61,164 bases of DNA from JAGNRR01 sp964389575 (GTDB lineage: Bacteria; Bacteroidota; Bacteroidia; Chitinophagales; Chitinophagaceae), in assembly GCA_964389575.1 (NCBI GenBank), contig CAYMFF010000008.1, positions 1-61,164 on the forward strand, in the 5' to 3' direction. The position numbers and the translations under genes are program-made. How positions within the stretch are numbered: the first letter of the stretch is position 1; each line of letters begins with the position of its first letter. Below are positions 8,580-16,993 of the stretch, piece after piece. The notes below the pieces were generated by a model, which saw only the letters and a program-made list of their open reading frames with translations, made no database searches and had not been told where the DNA came from.

Positions 8580-9374
8580 ATGAGAATCTCGTTTGCTATA
8601 TTGATGATGCTTCTACTGGGCTTTTGCTCTTGTAATGAATTGGAAAAAATTCAAAAATCAAGCAATACTGAATACAAGCTTCAAAAAGCCAATGAATATT
8701 ATGACAAAAAGCAGTACGGCAAATCCATAGTGCTCTATGAAGAACTGCTCACTATTTTTAAAGGAACGAAGCGTTTCGAGGATATTTACTACAAATACGC
8801 AATGGCGTACTATAATCAAAAGAGTTTTTTAGCCGCTTCTTACCACTTTAAGAATTTTTCAGATTTATTCCCAAGCTCGAAACGAGCCGAAGAAACTCGA
8901 TATCTGCATAGCAAAAGTCTTTTTGAAGATACCAAAGATTATACCTTAGATCAAGCTAGCACAAAGAAAACCATCGAGGAGTTACAAAATTTTATCAATA
9001 TGCATCCGCAGTCGAATAGAGTGACCAATGCCAATAAAATGATTGATGAATCTCGTGGCAATCTGGAAGCAAAGGATAAATATGCAGCTGAGCTGTATTA
9101 TAAAGTGTCTAGATATCGAGCAGCCGCGATATATTTTGAGCAAATTATCAATAAATATCCAGATTCTGAAAACATTGATTATTATCAATACAAGGTCTTA
9201 CAATCCAGGTATAATTACGCCAAGCAGAGTATTGACTCTAAAAAAGAGGAACGTTTTAAACAGGTCATCGAAGATTATGCTTATTTCAAGAGTATTAACC
9301 CAAAAAATAAGTATCAAAAGGAAATTGATAGTATAAAAAAGCTATCTTCGCAAGCTCTCTCAAAAATTAATTAG
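8580..9374 (+). CDS. bamD: Outer membrane assembly lipoprotein BamD
   Basis: BamD is the essential lipoprotein partner of BamA in inserting beta-barrel proteins into the outer membrane. The 264-residue protein has a lipoprotein signal peptide with FCSC near residue 15, then tetratricopeptide repeats: YKLQKANEYYDKKQYGKSI, YYKYAMAYYNQKSFLAASYHF, and a later AELYYKVSRYRAAAIYFEQI. Length and motif order fit the BamD/YfiO family. It leads a tight operon with rpoZ (2-base gap), a thioesterase, coaBC, porD and a DUF4296 gene, an order partly conserved across Bacteroidota. Confidence 0.92.
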   Translation: MRISFAILMMLLLGFCSCNELEKIQKSSNTEYKLQKANEYYDKKQYGKSIVLYEELLTIFKGTKRFEDIYYKYAMAYYNQKSFLAASYHFKNFSDLFPSSKRAEETRYLHSKSLFEDTKDYTLDQASTKKTIEELQNFINMHPQSNRVTNANKMIDESRGNLEAKDKYAAELYYKVSRYRAAAIYFEQIINKYPDSENIDYYQYKVLQSRYNYAKQSIDSKKEERFKQVIEDYAYFKSINPKNKYQKEIDSIKKLSSQALSKIN

Positions 9375-9376
9375 TT

Positions 9377-9715
9377 ATGATGCAACAAGGCAAAAAGCTT
9401 CTTATCAACACAACAAACCCTTCAATAGAAGCGCGTAATGTTGAAACTATCAAGAATCCTACGGGAAATTTGTATGAGTCGTTGGTGATAATAAGCAAGC
9501 GTGCAAATCAGATAAATACGAAGATTAAAGATGAACTAATTAAAAAATTAGAGGAATTTGGTAGTCACACAGACAATCTTGAAGAAATCTCTGAAAATAA
9601 AGAGCAAATTGAAATCTCTAGATTCTATGAGCGAATGGCAAACCCAGCTATACAAGCAACTAATGAATTTATCGACGAAAAAATCTACTACAAAAAACCT
9701 GAGGTAGAAGTATAA
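9377..9715 (+). CDS. rpoZ: RNA polymerase omega subunit, Bacteroidota type
   Basis: Omega helps fold and assemble the RNA polymerase beta' subunit. The 112-residue protein has the omega helix signature in NLYESLVIISKRANQINTKIK and the Bacteroidota form of the C-terminus (FYERMANPAIQATNEFIDEK). Its place between bamD and coaBC is the usual one in this phylum. It starts 2 bases after the bamD stop. Confidence 0.88.
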   Translation: MMQQGKKLLINTTNPSIEARNVETIKNPTGNLYESLVIISKRANQINTKIKDELIKKLEEFGSHTDNLEEISENKEQIEISRFYERMANPAIQATNEFIDEKIYYKKPEVEV

Positions 9716-9743
9716 TTCTGCTCCCTTAAGCTGCCCCCATTTC

Positions 9744-10217
9744 TTGAATCCTACTGCAACCGATCATATATTAGATATGCCAATAGCTCAATTTTTGGGC
9801 ATTGAAGAATCTCCATTGGAGAATAGATTACTCAAAATTTCATTTGTTAGTAATCACCGAAACCATTTAGATACATTCCATGCTACGGCTATTTATGGCC
9901 TAGCTGAGATAAGCACTGGTGTTTTTTTAGAAACTACTTTTCCTAAAGAACGGCAAACAACTATTCCTGTTATGAGAAAATCATTGGTTAAGTACTCCGC
10001 GCCTTGCAAGGGTGAGTTGCATTCTGAAGTCTCCATTTTAAGAAATAATCGAGAAGCCGTTTTAGAAAAGCTTTATGATAATGGTAAGATTAGTCTAATT
10101 CTTCAGACTGATATTTATAATGAACAAAATAAGTTGGTATTCAAAGGCCAGTTTGAGTGGTTTGTATCGGTTCGGCCCGAATACCTAAAACTTTCTAAAA
10201 CCGAAGCTAGCATTTAG
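9744..10217 (+). CDS. Hotdog-fold protein, thioesterase-like
   Basis: A 157-residue soluble protein. The order of elements (GIEESPLENRLLKISF, then NHRNHLDTFHATAIYGLAEIS, then long beta strands ending in FKGQFEWFVSV) fits the hotdog fold of PaaI/DUF4442-like acyl-CoA thioesterases. A catalytic residue cannot be fixed with certainty. The proposed start is a TTG; the next ATG is 11 codons on (MPIAQFLGI) and may be the true start. It is inserted between rpoZ and coaBC, where many relatives have no gene. Confidence 0.68.
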   Translation: MNPTATDHILDMPIAQFLGIEESPLENRLLKISFVSNHRNHLDTFHATAIYGLAEISTGVFLETTFPKERQTTIPVMRKSLVKYSAPCKGELHSEVSILRNNREAVLEKLYDNGKISLILQTDIYNEQNKLVFKGQFEWFVSVRPEYLKLSKTEASI

Positions 10218-10225
10218 AAATAAAG

Positions 10226-10233
10226 TATTTTTG
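10226..10233 (+). promoter_or_regulatory. -7 promoter box of coaBC
   Basis: TATTTTTG fits TAnnTTTG exactly and ends 4 bases before the coaBC GTG codon. Transcription from here would start at or within a base or two of the start codon, giving a leaderless mRNA besides read-through from bamD. Confidence 0.5.
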
Positions 10234-10237
10234 CCTT

Positions 10238-11431
10238 GTGCAAGGCAAGAAAATCCTTATCGGTATAACAGGCAGTATTGCTGCTTATAAAATACCATTA
10301 CTGGTCAGATTGTTTATCAAAGCAGAAGCTGAGATAAAAGTCGTTATGACGCCCGCATCAGCGGATTTTGTCTCTCCATTAGTATTAAGCACCCTTTCAA
10401 AAAATAAAGTAAGTCTGGAACTGAGCACCGATCATTCCTGGGAAAACCATGTTATGCTAGGACGATGGGCTGATATTATGCTCATTGCGCCTGCGTCGGC
10501 TAATACTATAGCCAAAATGGCCCATGGCGAATGTGATAACTTATTACTCGCGTCGTACTTATCATCTACCTGCCCCGTGCATTTTGCACCGGCCATGGAT
10601 GAGGATATGTATCATCACCCTAGTTTTCAAGACAATTGTATAACATTACAATCCTATGGTAATGTAATGATTCAATCCAATCATGGTGAGCTAGCTAGTG
10701 GATTAGTGGGTATGGGGCGCATGGCTGAAGTTGAAGAAATTTTCGAACATGTAAAAAAATACTTAACCCAAACGAAAAGATTAACTGGTAAAAAAGCCTT
10801 AGTTACTGCCGGACCAACTTATGAAAATATCGACCTTGTTCGTTTTATAGGTAATTACTCCAGCGGCAAAATGGGTTTAGCAGTTGCGGAAGCGCTAGCG
10901 AAAGAAGGCGCTCAGGTTAGTCTAATAATGGGACCTAGTGCACTCAAAGCTAATCATCCTAATATTGAACAAATAGATGTACGATCAGCCGATGAAATGT
11001 TACAAGCCTGTACTTCTCGATTTGACGATACTGATATTGCAGTAATGAGTGCTGCTGTTGCGGATTATAAAGCTAAAAATCAATCAGAGGAAAAAATAAA
11101 GAAAAAAACGAACGACTTAAGTATTGAACTAGAAAAGACCACAGATATTCTTAAGACGCTCGGAAAGCAGAAAAAAGAGGAGCAACTAGTTGTTGGTTTT
11201 GCACTTGAAAGCCAAAATGAGGAGAACTACGCGCTGAAAAAACTCAAAGAAAAAAATGCTGATTTAATCGTGCTGAATTCTCTAAGAGATAAGGGTGCCG
11301 GATTTATGAAAGACACGAATAAAGTAACCATTTACAATAGAAACGGTGACAAAACCGAATACGAATTAAAAAGCAAAAAAGAAGTCGGCATGGATATTGT
11401 AGAACAAATTATTTCATTAAACAAGGTATGA
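10238..11431 (+). CDS. coaBC: Phosphopantothenoylcysteine synthetase/decarboxylase CoaBC
   Basis: Catalyses two steps of coenzyme A synthesis: joining cysteine to 4'-phosphopantothenate (CoaB) and decarboxylating the product (CoaC). The 397-residue fusion has the flavin-binding decarboxylase half (ILIGITGSIAAYK at the N-terminus, catalytic His in the NHVMLGRWAD region, APAMDEDMY) and the synthetase half from about residue 185 (KALVTAGPTYENID, VRFIGNYSSGKMG, MSAAVADYK). The start is a GTG; homologues begin right at the GKKILIGITGS segment, so no upstream start is needed. It overlaps porD by 4 bases. Confidence 0.95.
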   Translation: MQGKKILIGITGSIAAYKIPLLVRLFIKAEAEIKVVMTPASADFVSPLVLSTLSKNKVSLELSTDHSWENHVMLGRWADIMLIAPASANTIAKMAHGECDNLLLASYLSSTCPVHFAPAMDEDMYHHPSFQDNCITLQSYGNVMIQSNHGELASGLVGMGRMAEVEEIFEHVKKYLTQTKRLTGKKALVTAGPTYENIDLVRFIGNYSSGKMGLAVAEALAKEGAQVSLIMGPSALKANHPNIEQIDVRSADEMLQACTSRFDDTDIAVMSAAVADYKAKNQSEEKIKKKTNDLSIELEKTTDILKTLGKQKKEEQLVVGFALESQNEENYALKKLKEKNADLIVLNSLRDKGAGFMKDTNKVTIYNRNGDKTEYELKSKKEVGMDIVEQIISLNKV

Positions 11432-12351
11432 GAAAAATATTAATTGCATTAGCTGTTTCATTCTTTACTCTTTCTGCGCAAGCGCAAGAAATGCGCTGTA
11501 AGGCGATTGTAAATGCGAATCAAATCCAAGGGGTAGATCGAAAAGTATTTAAAACCCTCGAACAAGGAATAGAGACTTTCGTGAACTCAAGAAAATGGAC
11601 AAACGATGCTTTCGAATCAAATGAAAAAATCGATGTCGTTTTTTCAATTGTATTAAGTAAAAAAATTGAAGGAGTAGAAGGAGGATTTGCAGGAAATATC
11701 TCTATCCAAGCTAGTAGACCTGTTTTTAATACTGATTATGCCTCTTCCACGGTAAACTATGTCGATAAGAATTTTGCGATAAAATATATTCAATTTCAAC
11801 CGCTAGACTTTAATGATAATAACGTCTCAGGGTCCGATGCCTTAGCCTCCAATTTAACTGCTGTTATTGCTTATTACACTTATTTAATCATTGGTTTGGA
11901 TTATGATAGTTTTTCTTCAAAAGGTGGAACAACCTATTTTAACAAGGCGCTGAATGTAGTAAATAATTCACCAGAGAATCGATACATATCAGGGTGGAAA
12001 GCCAGTGAATCGAAAAGAAGAAACCGATATTGGCTAATTGATCAAATCCTAAACAATCGATTTACAAAATTCCGAACTTCATTTTATACATACCACCGAT
12101 TAGGCTTAGATAATATGATTACGGATCCAGCAAAAGCTAGAAAAAATATTAATAAAATTTTCTATGATTTGAAACGAATTAATCAGGAAAATCCATCCTC
12201 AGTGCTTCTTCAGTTTTTCTTTAATGCTAAGAGTGAAGAACTTATGGATTTCATAAAAAATGCAGACCGAGCAGAGAAAGAATTAATTATTCCAATTTGC
12301 TCCAGCATAGACGTTCGAAATGCCCAGCGATATTTTAAGCTTATGCGATAA
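11428..12351 (+). CDS. porD: PorD/DUF4835 family exported protein
   Basis: A 307-residue protein with a type I signal peptide cut after AQAQ. It matches the DUF4835 family, often annotated as type IX secretion protein PorD, by its usual features: EMRCKAIVNANQIQ right after the signal, then FNDNNVSGSDALASNL, and FTKFRTSFYTYHRLGLD. The biochemical role is not established. Its place directly after coaBC (4-base overlap) is characteristic of Bacteroidota. It overlaps the next gene by 1 base. The name relies on family recall; the exported status and family fit come from the sequence. Confidence 0.82.
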   Translation: MRKILIALAVSFFTLSAQAQEMRCKAIVNANQIQGVDRKVFKTLEQGIETFVNSRKWTNDAFESNEKIDVVFSIVLSKKIEGVEGGFAGNISIQASRPVFNTDYASSTVNYVDKNFAIKYIQFQPLDFNDNNVSGSDALASNLTAVIAYYTYLIIGLDYDSFSSKGGTTYFNKALNVVNNSPENRYISGWKASESKRRNRYWLIDQILNNRFTKFRTSFYTYHRLGLDNMITDPAKARKNINKIFYDLKRINQENPSSVLLQFFFNAKSEELMDFIKNADRAEKELIIPICSSIDVRNAQRYFKLMR

Positions 12352-12752
12352 TGAAGTTTTATCTAGTATTCATCCTTTTTATTGTTTGCTGTCTTTTTAG
12401 TTGCAAAACAGAAGAACCGCCGGTGGCCACTGATAATATGTCTAACTTATTGGCAGACCTTCACATGGCAGAATCCTTTGGTCAACTTATACCAAAAGAC
12501 AAAGGAGGATATATGACCAAAGACCAAGATACTGTGAATCTGATCCGTTCTCATATTTTGAAAAAATATGGAATGGATACGCTTTCATTTAAACAAGCAT
12601 TGGCTTGGTACAAGGAGCGCCCAAAAGAGTTTGATGCCGTTTACGAAAAAGTATTAGAAACCCTTAGCATCCGAAAAGAAAGTAAACTAGATAGCGTTAT
12701 TGAATATTCAGACACAACGAGTCGGAATACTCAAGATTCATTGCAAGATTAA
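12351..12752 (+). CDS. DUF4296 lipoprotein
   Basis: A 133-residue lipoprotein with lipobox LFSC near residue 15. The mature part has the DUF4296 pattern: LLADLHMAES, then ILKKYGMDTLSFKQALAWY and PKEFDAVYEKVLETL. The function of the family is unknown; it is common in Bacteroidota. It is the last gene of the bamD operon. Confidence 0.8.
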   Translation: MKFYLVFILFIVCCLFSCKTEEPPVATDNMSNLLADLHMAESFGQLIPKDKGGYMTKDQDTVNLIRSHILKKYGMDTLSFKQALAWYKERPKEFDAVYEKVLETLSIRKESKLDSVIEYSDTTSRNTQDSLQD

Positions 12753-12787
12753 ACGCCCTTCAAGCCCTATTTCTCCTCATATTTTTG

Positions 12788-12795
12788 TACTTTTG
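12788..12795 (+). promoter_or_regulatory. -7 promoter box of the citrate synthase gene
   Basis: TACTTTTG, an exact TAnnTTTG match, lies 33 bases before the ATG at 12829. Confidence 0.5.
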
Positions 12796-12828
12796 CACTC
12801 GTTTCAATAACACCTTCTAGCAATAACT

Positions 12829-14148
12829 ATGAATGATTTAAAGCAAAAATTTGATAAGAACGCAACAGAATTAGGCACCGAAATTAGAGCTATGCTCAAA
12901 GAACACGGTGATAAAAAAATTCAAGAAACCACGCTAAAGCAGATTTATGGTGGGATGCGCGGTATGATTGGACTCGTTTGTGAAACATCATTATTAGATG
13001 CTGAAGATGGTATTCATTTTAAAGGATATTCAATTCCTCAATTGGTAGAGAAGTTACCGAAAGCAGAAGGTGGTTCGCAACCGTTGCCAGAGGGTTTATT
13101 TTACTTAATGCTTATTGGCGATTTGCCAGCTGATGCTGATGCTGAAATGGTTTCTGCAGCTTGGGGACGTCGTTCTCATGTTCCGAATCATGTTTTTGAG
13201 GCGATCAACAAACTGCCATTGCATACACACCCAATGACTATGTTAAGCATAGGAATTATGGCCATGCAAACGGAAAGTGTGTTTGCTAAAGCGTATAAAG
13301 AAGGTATTTCAAAATCAGATTATTGGGATGCAACATTCGAAGATTGTTTGAATCTTACGGCAAGATTGCCTCGAATAGCAGCTTATATCTATAGAAGAAA
13401 ATATAAAAATGATGAGCATATCCATCCAGATGGAATGCTAGATTGGGCGGCAAACTTTGCCCATATGTTGGGTTATGATGATCCAGAATTTCATGAGTTG
13501 ATGCGTTTGTATTTATGTATTCACGCCGATCATGAAGGAGGAAATATTAGTGCACACACTTCGCACGTTGTAAGCTCCGCGCTTAGTGATCCTTATTTAG
13601 CATTTTCTGCTGGTATGAATGGTTTAGCTGGCCCATTACATGGTTTGGCAAATCAAGAAGTTATTCGCTGGATCAAGGAAATGATTAGCGAGTTAAATAC
13701 TACAGAACCAACAAAAGAGCAGATTGCAAAATATGTTCAGGATACATTAGACTCTGGAAAAGTAATTCCTGGTTATGGTCACGCTGTTCTTAGAAAAACA
13801 GATCCTCGATTTACTGCGCAAATGGAATTTGCTAAAAAGTACTGTGCAGACGATTCTACGATACAAACGGTTTGGAATATTTATGAAGTGGTTCCTGAAA
13901 TTTTAGGAAACCTAGGTAAAGTTAAAAATCCTTGGCCAAATGTAGATTCTCATTCTGGTGCTTTATTACAACATTACGGATTGGTAGAAGAAGAATTTTA
14001 CACCGTTTTATTCGGTGTTTCAAGAGCCTTAGGAATCTTGGCAGGAATGTGTTGGGATCGTGCTTTGGGTATGCCATTAGAGCGTCCAAAGTCTGTTTCT
14101 ACCCGTATGGTAAAAAAATGGATAGCGGGTGAAATTGATTCACTTTAG
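12829..14148 (+). CDS. gltA: Citrate synthase, mitochondrial-like type
   Basis: Condenses acetyl-CoA with oxaloacetate to enter the TCA cycle. The 439-residue protein carries the three catalytic residues: His in CIHADHEGGNISAHT, His in GYGHAVLRKTDPR and Asp in NVDSHSGALLQHYG, plus GLAGPLHGLANQEV. These motifs and the N-terminal part (LKQIYGGMRGMIGLVCETS) resemble the eukaryotic mitochondrial enzyme more than the usual hexameric GltA of Gram-negatives; this is recall, not a computed alignment. It probably lacks NADH allostery (inference). Monocistronic with its own promoter. Confidence 0.92.
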   Translation: MNDLKQKFDKNATELGTEIRAMLKEHGDKKIQETTLKQIYGGMRGMIGLVCETSLLDAEDGIHFKGYSIPQLVEKLPKAEGGSQPLPEGLFYLMLIGDLPADADAEMVSAAWGRRSHVPNHVFEAINKLPLHTHPMTMLSIGIMAMQTESVFAKAYKEGISKSDYWDATFEDCLNLTARLPRIAAYIYRRKYKNDEHIHPDGMLDWAANFAHMLGYDDPEFHELMRLYLCIHADHEGGNISAHTSHVVSSALSDPYLAFSAGMNGLAGPLHGLANQEVIRWIKEMISELNTTEPTKEQIAKYVQDTLDSGKVIPGYGHAVLRKTDPRFTAQMEFAKKYCADDSTIQTVWNIYEVVPEILGNLGKVKNPWPNVDSHSGALLQHYGLVEEEFYTVLFGVSRALGILAGMCWDRALGMPLERPKSVSTRMVKKWIAGEIDSL

Positions 14149-14158
14149 AATTTCAAGC

Positions 14159-14683
14159 TTATAAACTTTTAATAAATGTAGCGGCTTGATCAAGTCGCTC
14201 TTTTTTTGTTCCAGACACAATAATAAATGGAGTATTTTGTTCTTGTAAATGTGCTAGATAATTTTTAAAAAGTTGTTCTCTGCGTTTTCTATTAGGCGTT
14301 TCTCGCAGCGGATCCGCTTCATATGGAATATTTATATCACAAAGAATATAAGCGCTTGGTTTGTAAGTAGCCAAAGTATCTAAAATCCATTGACTGCATG
14401 AATTGAACTTTTCTTCGCTCCAAATTTTTAATACTATAAAAGCCGTATCAATTATTACTAAATCTAGCATTTCAATAGCATCCAATCGCTGCTTATGAAA
14501 TCTGGCTATTTTTTCAATATCCTCAAAGTCGTAAATCCCTTTTTGTTCTGCTAAGAATTCTCTGGCAGTTTCTGAAATGCTCTTGGCCTTAAAATATTTA
14601 GACAAATCTTCACACAAGGTGCTTTTACCAGAACTTTCCACTCCAGTAATGACGATATGTTTTGCTTGATGTAGATTGTCCAT
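14159..14683 (-). CDS. NadR-like P-loop kinase
   Basis: A 174-residue ATPase with Walker A GVESSGKST near residue 14, a Walker B-like LVIIDTAF, and the lid segment DPLRETPNRKRREQLF. It fits the AAA_28/NadR kinase family; in NadR the related domain phosphorylates nicotinamide riboside. No adenylyltransferase or DNA-binding domain is attached, so the substrate is only inferred. Convergent with citrate synthase and divergent from the cytochrome gene. Confidence 0.8.
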   Translation of the reverse strand: MDNLHQAKHIVITGVESSGKSTLCEDLSKYFKAKSISETAREFLAEQKGIYDFEDIEKIARFHKQRLDAIEMLDLVIIDTAFIVLKIWSEEKFNSCSQWILDTLATYKPSAYILCDINIPYEADPLRETPNRKRREQLFKNYLAHLQEQNTPFIIVSGTKKERLDQAATFIKSL

Positions 14684-14701
14684 AGTATCAAAACTTCAAC
14701 T

Positions 14702-14709
14702 TAAATTTG
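14702..14709 (+). promoter_or_regulatory. -7 promoter box of the multihaem cytochrome gene
   Basis: TAAATTTG, an exact TAnnTTTG match, ends 10 bases before the ATG at 14720, in the short divergent gap with the NadR-like gene. Confidence 0.5.
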
Positions 14710-14719
14710 GAGAAGCATT

Positions 14720-16615
14720 ATGCGAAGGTACTATTTGGCTTTTCTTTTTCTTACACTATCTGCTACCGCACTTTTTACTTGCTGTCATCAACAAGTGCAT
14801 TCTCCATTTCGGAATGTAAACAAACAAGAGGAAGCGCATTATGTGGGCATGAGCGAATGCAGAAATTGTCATGAGCCAATCTATCAAACCTATATGCAAA
14901 CGGGTATGGGCAAATCATGGGGACTTGCTAATCGCGAAAAAAGCGATGCGGAATTCGGTAGTAAGCACCCTCCTATTTATGATTCAAGCTTAGATTTATA
15001 TTACAAAGCATTCTGGCGAAATGAAGATTTGTATATAAAAGAGTATCGGATTTCGAATGGTGACACTAGTCATTATCGAGAGGAGAAAATTGATTATATT
15101 GTTGGAAGCGGACAACACACCAATTCACATATTTATAATGTAAATGGTTTTTTGTATCAGGCTCCCATTACATTTTATACACAGAAAGGGCAATGGGATT
15201 TAGCACCGGGATATGAGGATGGACATAATTCTCGATTCGACAGAAAGATTCAAACGGAATGCATTACTTGTCACAATGGCTATCCAGAACATATTGAAGG
15301 TAGTTTAAATAAATATGCCGAAATTAAAGTAGGCATTGATTGCGAACGTTGCCATGGACCTGGGAGTATTCATATCGCAGAGAAAAAATTGGGTAAAATA
15401 ATTGACACTTCAAAAGGTGCAGATTATTCTATTGTGAATCCTAAAAGGTTGACGACAGAACAGCAGAACAATCTGTGTCAGCGTTGTCATTTACAAGGTG
15501 TTGCAGTTTTAAATGATGGGAAATCCTTTTTTGATTTTCTACCGACTCAAGAATTAAAAAACACCATGAGTGTTTTTATGCCGAGTTTTAGCGGTAGCCA
15601 AAAAGGAATGATTATGGCGAGCCATGTGGAGCGAATGAAAATGAGTAACTGCTATGTAAACAGCGGTAAAATGAGCTGTATCACTTGTCACAACCCGCAT
15701 GTTAGCGTAAGCGCAACACCTATTGCAAGCTTTAATGCCGCTTGCATTAATTGTCATGTGACTGATAATACTTGTACGGAAAAAGAAGAAAAGAGAATGG
15801 CAGAGAAGAACAACTGCAGTGGCTGTCATATGGCAAAAAACGAAAGTATTGACATTCCGCATGTGGCAGTAACTGACCATTTCATTCGCAAAAAGCCAAC
15901 GATAGAAAATGAAGAAGACATCCGAAAATTCATTGGACTTACTTCCTATAATAATGACCATCCGAGTAATCGAATTAAAGCCAAAGCATTTCTTGAATTT
16001 TACGAACGGTATCAACCGAATCCATTGCTCCTTGACACGGCTTTATCCTACCTCAAAAAAAGTAAAAAACAAGCGATTGACAATGACTTAATTCGCTTAT
16101 TTTTCTTGAAAAAGAATTACCAAAAAGTAATTGACGAAGTCGGAAGTCATGATGAAAATAAAATAAATGACGCTTGGACTGCATATAGGATTGGTGAAAG
16201 TTTTTACAAGCAATCTAAATTTGAACGAGCTATTCATTTTCTTAAACGTGCAACAGAATTAATGCCGTTAGGCCTTGATTATAGGATAAAACTAGCCAAT
16301 GCATATGTTCAAAATACACAATTAGAAGAAGCAAAAAAAGAAGCGCAATTTGTGCTATCTCAAAACCCGAAGTACGCTTCTGCTCATAAAATACTAGGTT
16401 TTATTGCATTGACGAATAAAGAATTTGATCTTGCCAGAAAATATTCTTCTCGATCTATTGCGCTCAATCCGGATAACGAACAAGCTTATATAAACTTGGC
16501 CGTTGCTTATTACAATTTACAAGAAACAAAAAAAGTAAAAGAAGTTTTAACTAAAGCGGGTAAACTTTACCCTAGGAATGAACAGATACGAGCAATGATT
16601 CGAGATATCAATTAA
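14720..16615 (+). CDS. Seven-haem c-type cytochrome with TPR tail
   Basis: A 631-residue exported protein. A signal peptide (possibly lipoprotein, LFTCC) is followed by seven CxxCH haem-binding motifs: CRNCH (47), CITCH (about 181), CERCH (209), CQRCH (253), CITCH (320), CINCH (343) and CSGCH (368). From about residue 455 to 631 it has tetratricopeptide repeats (AYRIGESFYKQSKFERAIHFL; ASAHKILGFIALTNKEFDLA; AYINLAVAYYNLQETKKV). It should be a periplasmic or surface electron carrier with a docking module. Substrate unknown; no c554-type reductase partner is adjacent. It overlaps the convergent small gene by 4 bases. Confidence 0.88.
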   Translation: MRRYYLAFLFLTLSATALFTCCHQQVHSPFRNVNKQEEAHYVGMSECRNCHEPIYQTYMQTGMGKSWGLANREKSDAEFGSKHPPIYDSSLDLYYKAFWRNEDLYIKEYRISNGDTSHYREEKIDYIVGSGQHTNSHIYNVNGFLYQAPITFYTQKGQWDLAPGYEDGHNSRFDRKIQTECITCHNGYPEHIEGSLNKYAEIKVGIDCERCHGPGSIHIAEKKLGKIIDTSKGADYSIVNPKRLTTEQQNNLCQRCHLQGVAVLNDGKSFFDFLPTQELKNTMSVFMPSFSGSQKGMIMASHVERMKMSNCYVNSGKMSCITCHNPHVSVSATPIASFNAACINCHVTDNTCTEKEEKRMAEKNNCSGCHMAKNESIDIPHVAVTDHFIRKKPTIENEEDIRKFIGLTSYNNDHPSNRIKAKAFLEFYERYQPNPLLLDTALSYLKKSKKQAIDNDLIRLFFLKKNYQKVIDEVGSHDENKINDAWTAYRIGESFYKQSKFERAIHFLKRATELMPLGLDYRIKLANAYVQNTQLEEAKKEAQFVLSQNPKYASAHKILGFIALTNKEFDLARKYSSRSIALNPDNEQAYINLAVAYYNLQETKKVKEVLTKAGKLYPRNEQIRAMIRDIN

Positions 16616-16827
16616 CCCACAAACTCATGTTTGTTTTTTCGGTACCACAAATAAGCAAGTGACAATAAAATTGCTAGTGGAGTAAGTGCTAAAAAAATAA
16701 TCCCATTATTTAATCCTTCTGCGGCATCGTCGCCTAATCCGGCAGCCGTTTTGGTGCACATAGCACATTGAGCTAAAGCGTTTGCTTGAACGAAAATGGC
16801 CAAAATCACAAAAAGTAACTTCTTCAC
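16612..16827 (-). CDS. Small exported membrane protein with CAMC motif
   Basis: About 71 residues: a signal peptide ending ALAQ, then CAMCTKTAAGLGDDAAEGLN, one membrane helix and a short basic tail. Similar small proteins occur in Bacteroidota; function unknown. The CxxC after the signal could bind metal or haem or take part in redox, which would suit the adjacent cytochrome gene (inference). I place the start at a GTG at 16827, not the TTG at 16866, because a -7 box (TATTTTTG, 16833-16840) ends 5 bases before it and would exclude the longer start. Confidence 0.72.
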   Translation of the reverse strand: MKKLLFVILAIFVQANALAQCAMCTKTAAGLGDDAAEGLNNGIIFLALTPLAILLSLAYLWYRKNKHEFVG

Positions 16828-16832
16828 AAGGA

Positions 16833-16840
16833 CAAAAATA
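16833..16840 (-). promoter_or_regulatory. -7 promoter box of the CAMC small gene
   Basis: TATTTTTG on the minus strand fits TAnnTTTG and lies 5 bases before a GTG start, suggesting a leaderless transcript. Confidence 0.45.
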
Positions 16841-16965
16841 GGCTTAAATCTCTTATCTACTTTCAATATGAAACATCAATTTTAAAATTTCCGGCTAAAA
16901 TGCTAAACATTATCAAATCAACGAATTAACGCATTATCAAATTAGCTAAGGCGCTTTTTTTCCGT

Positions 16966-16973
16966 TAATTTTG
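16966..16973 (+). promoter_or_regulatory. -7 promoter box of the SNF2 helicase gene
   Basis: TAATTTTG, an exact TAnnTTTG match, lies 20 bases before the ATG at 16994. Confidence 0.45.
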
Positions 16974-16993
16974 AAAGCTGCATTTTACAAATT

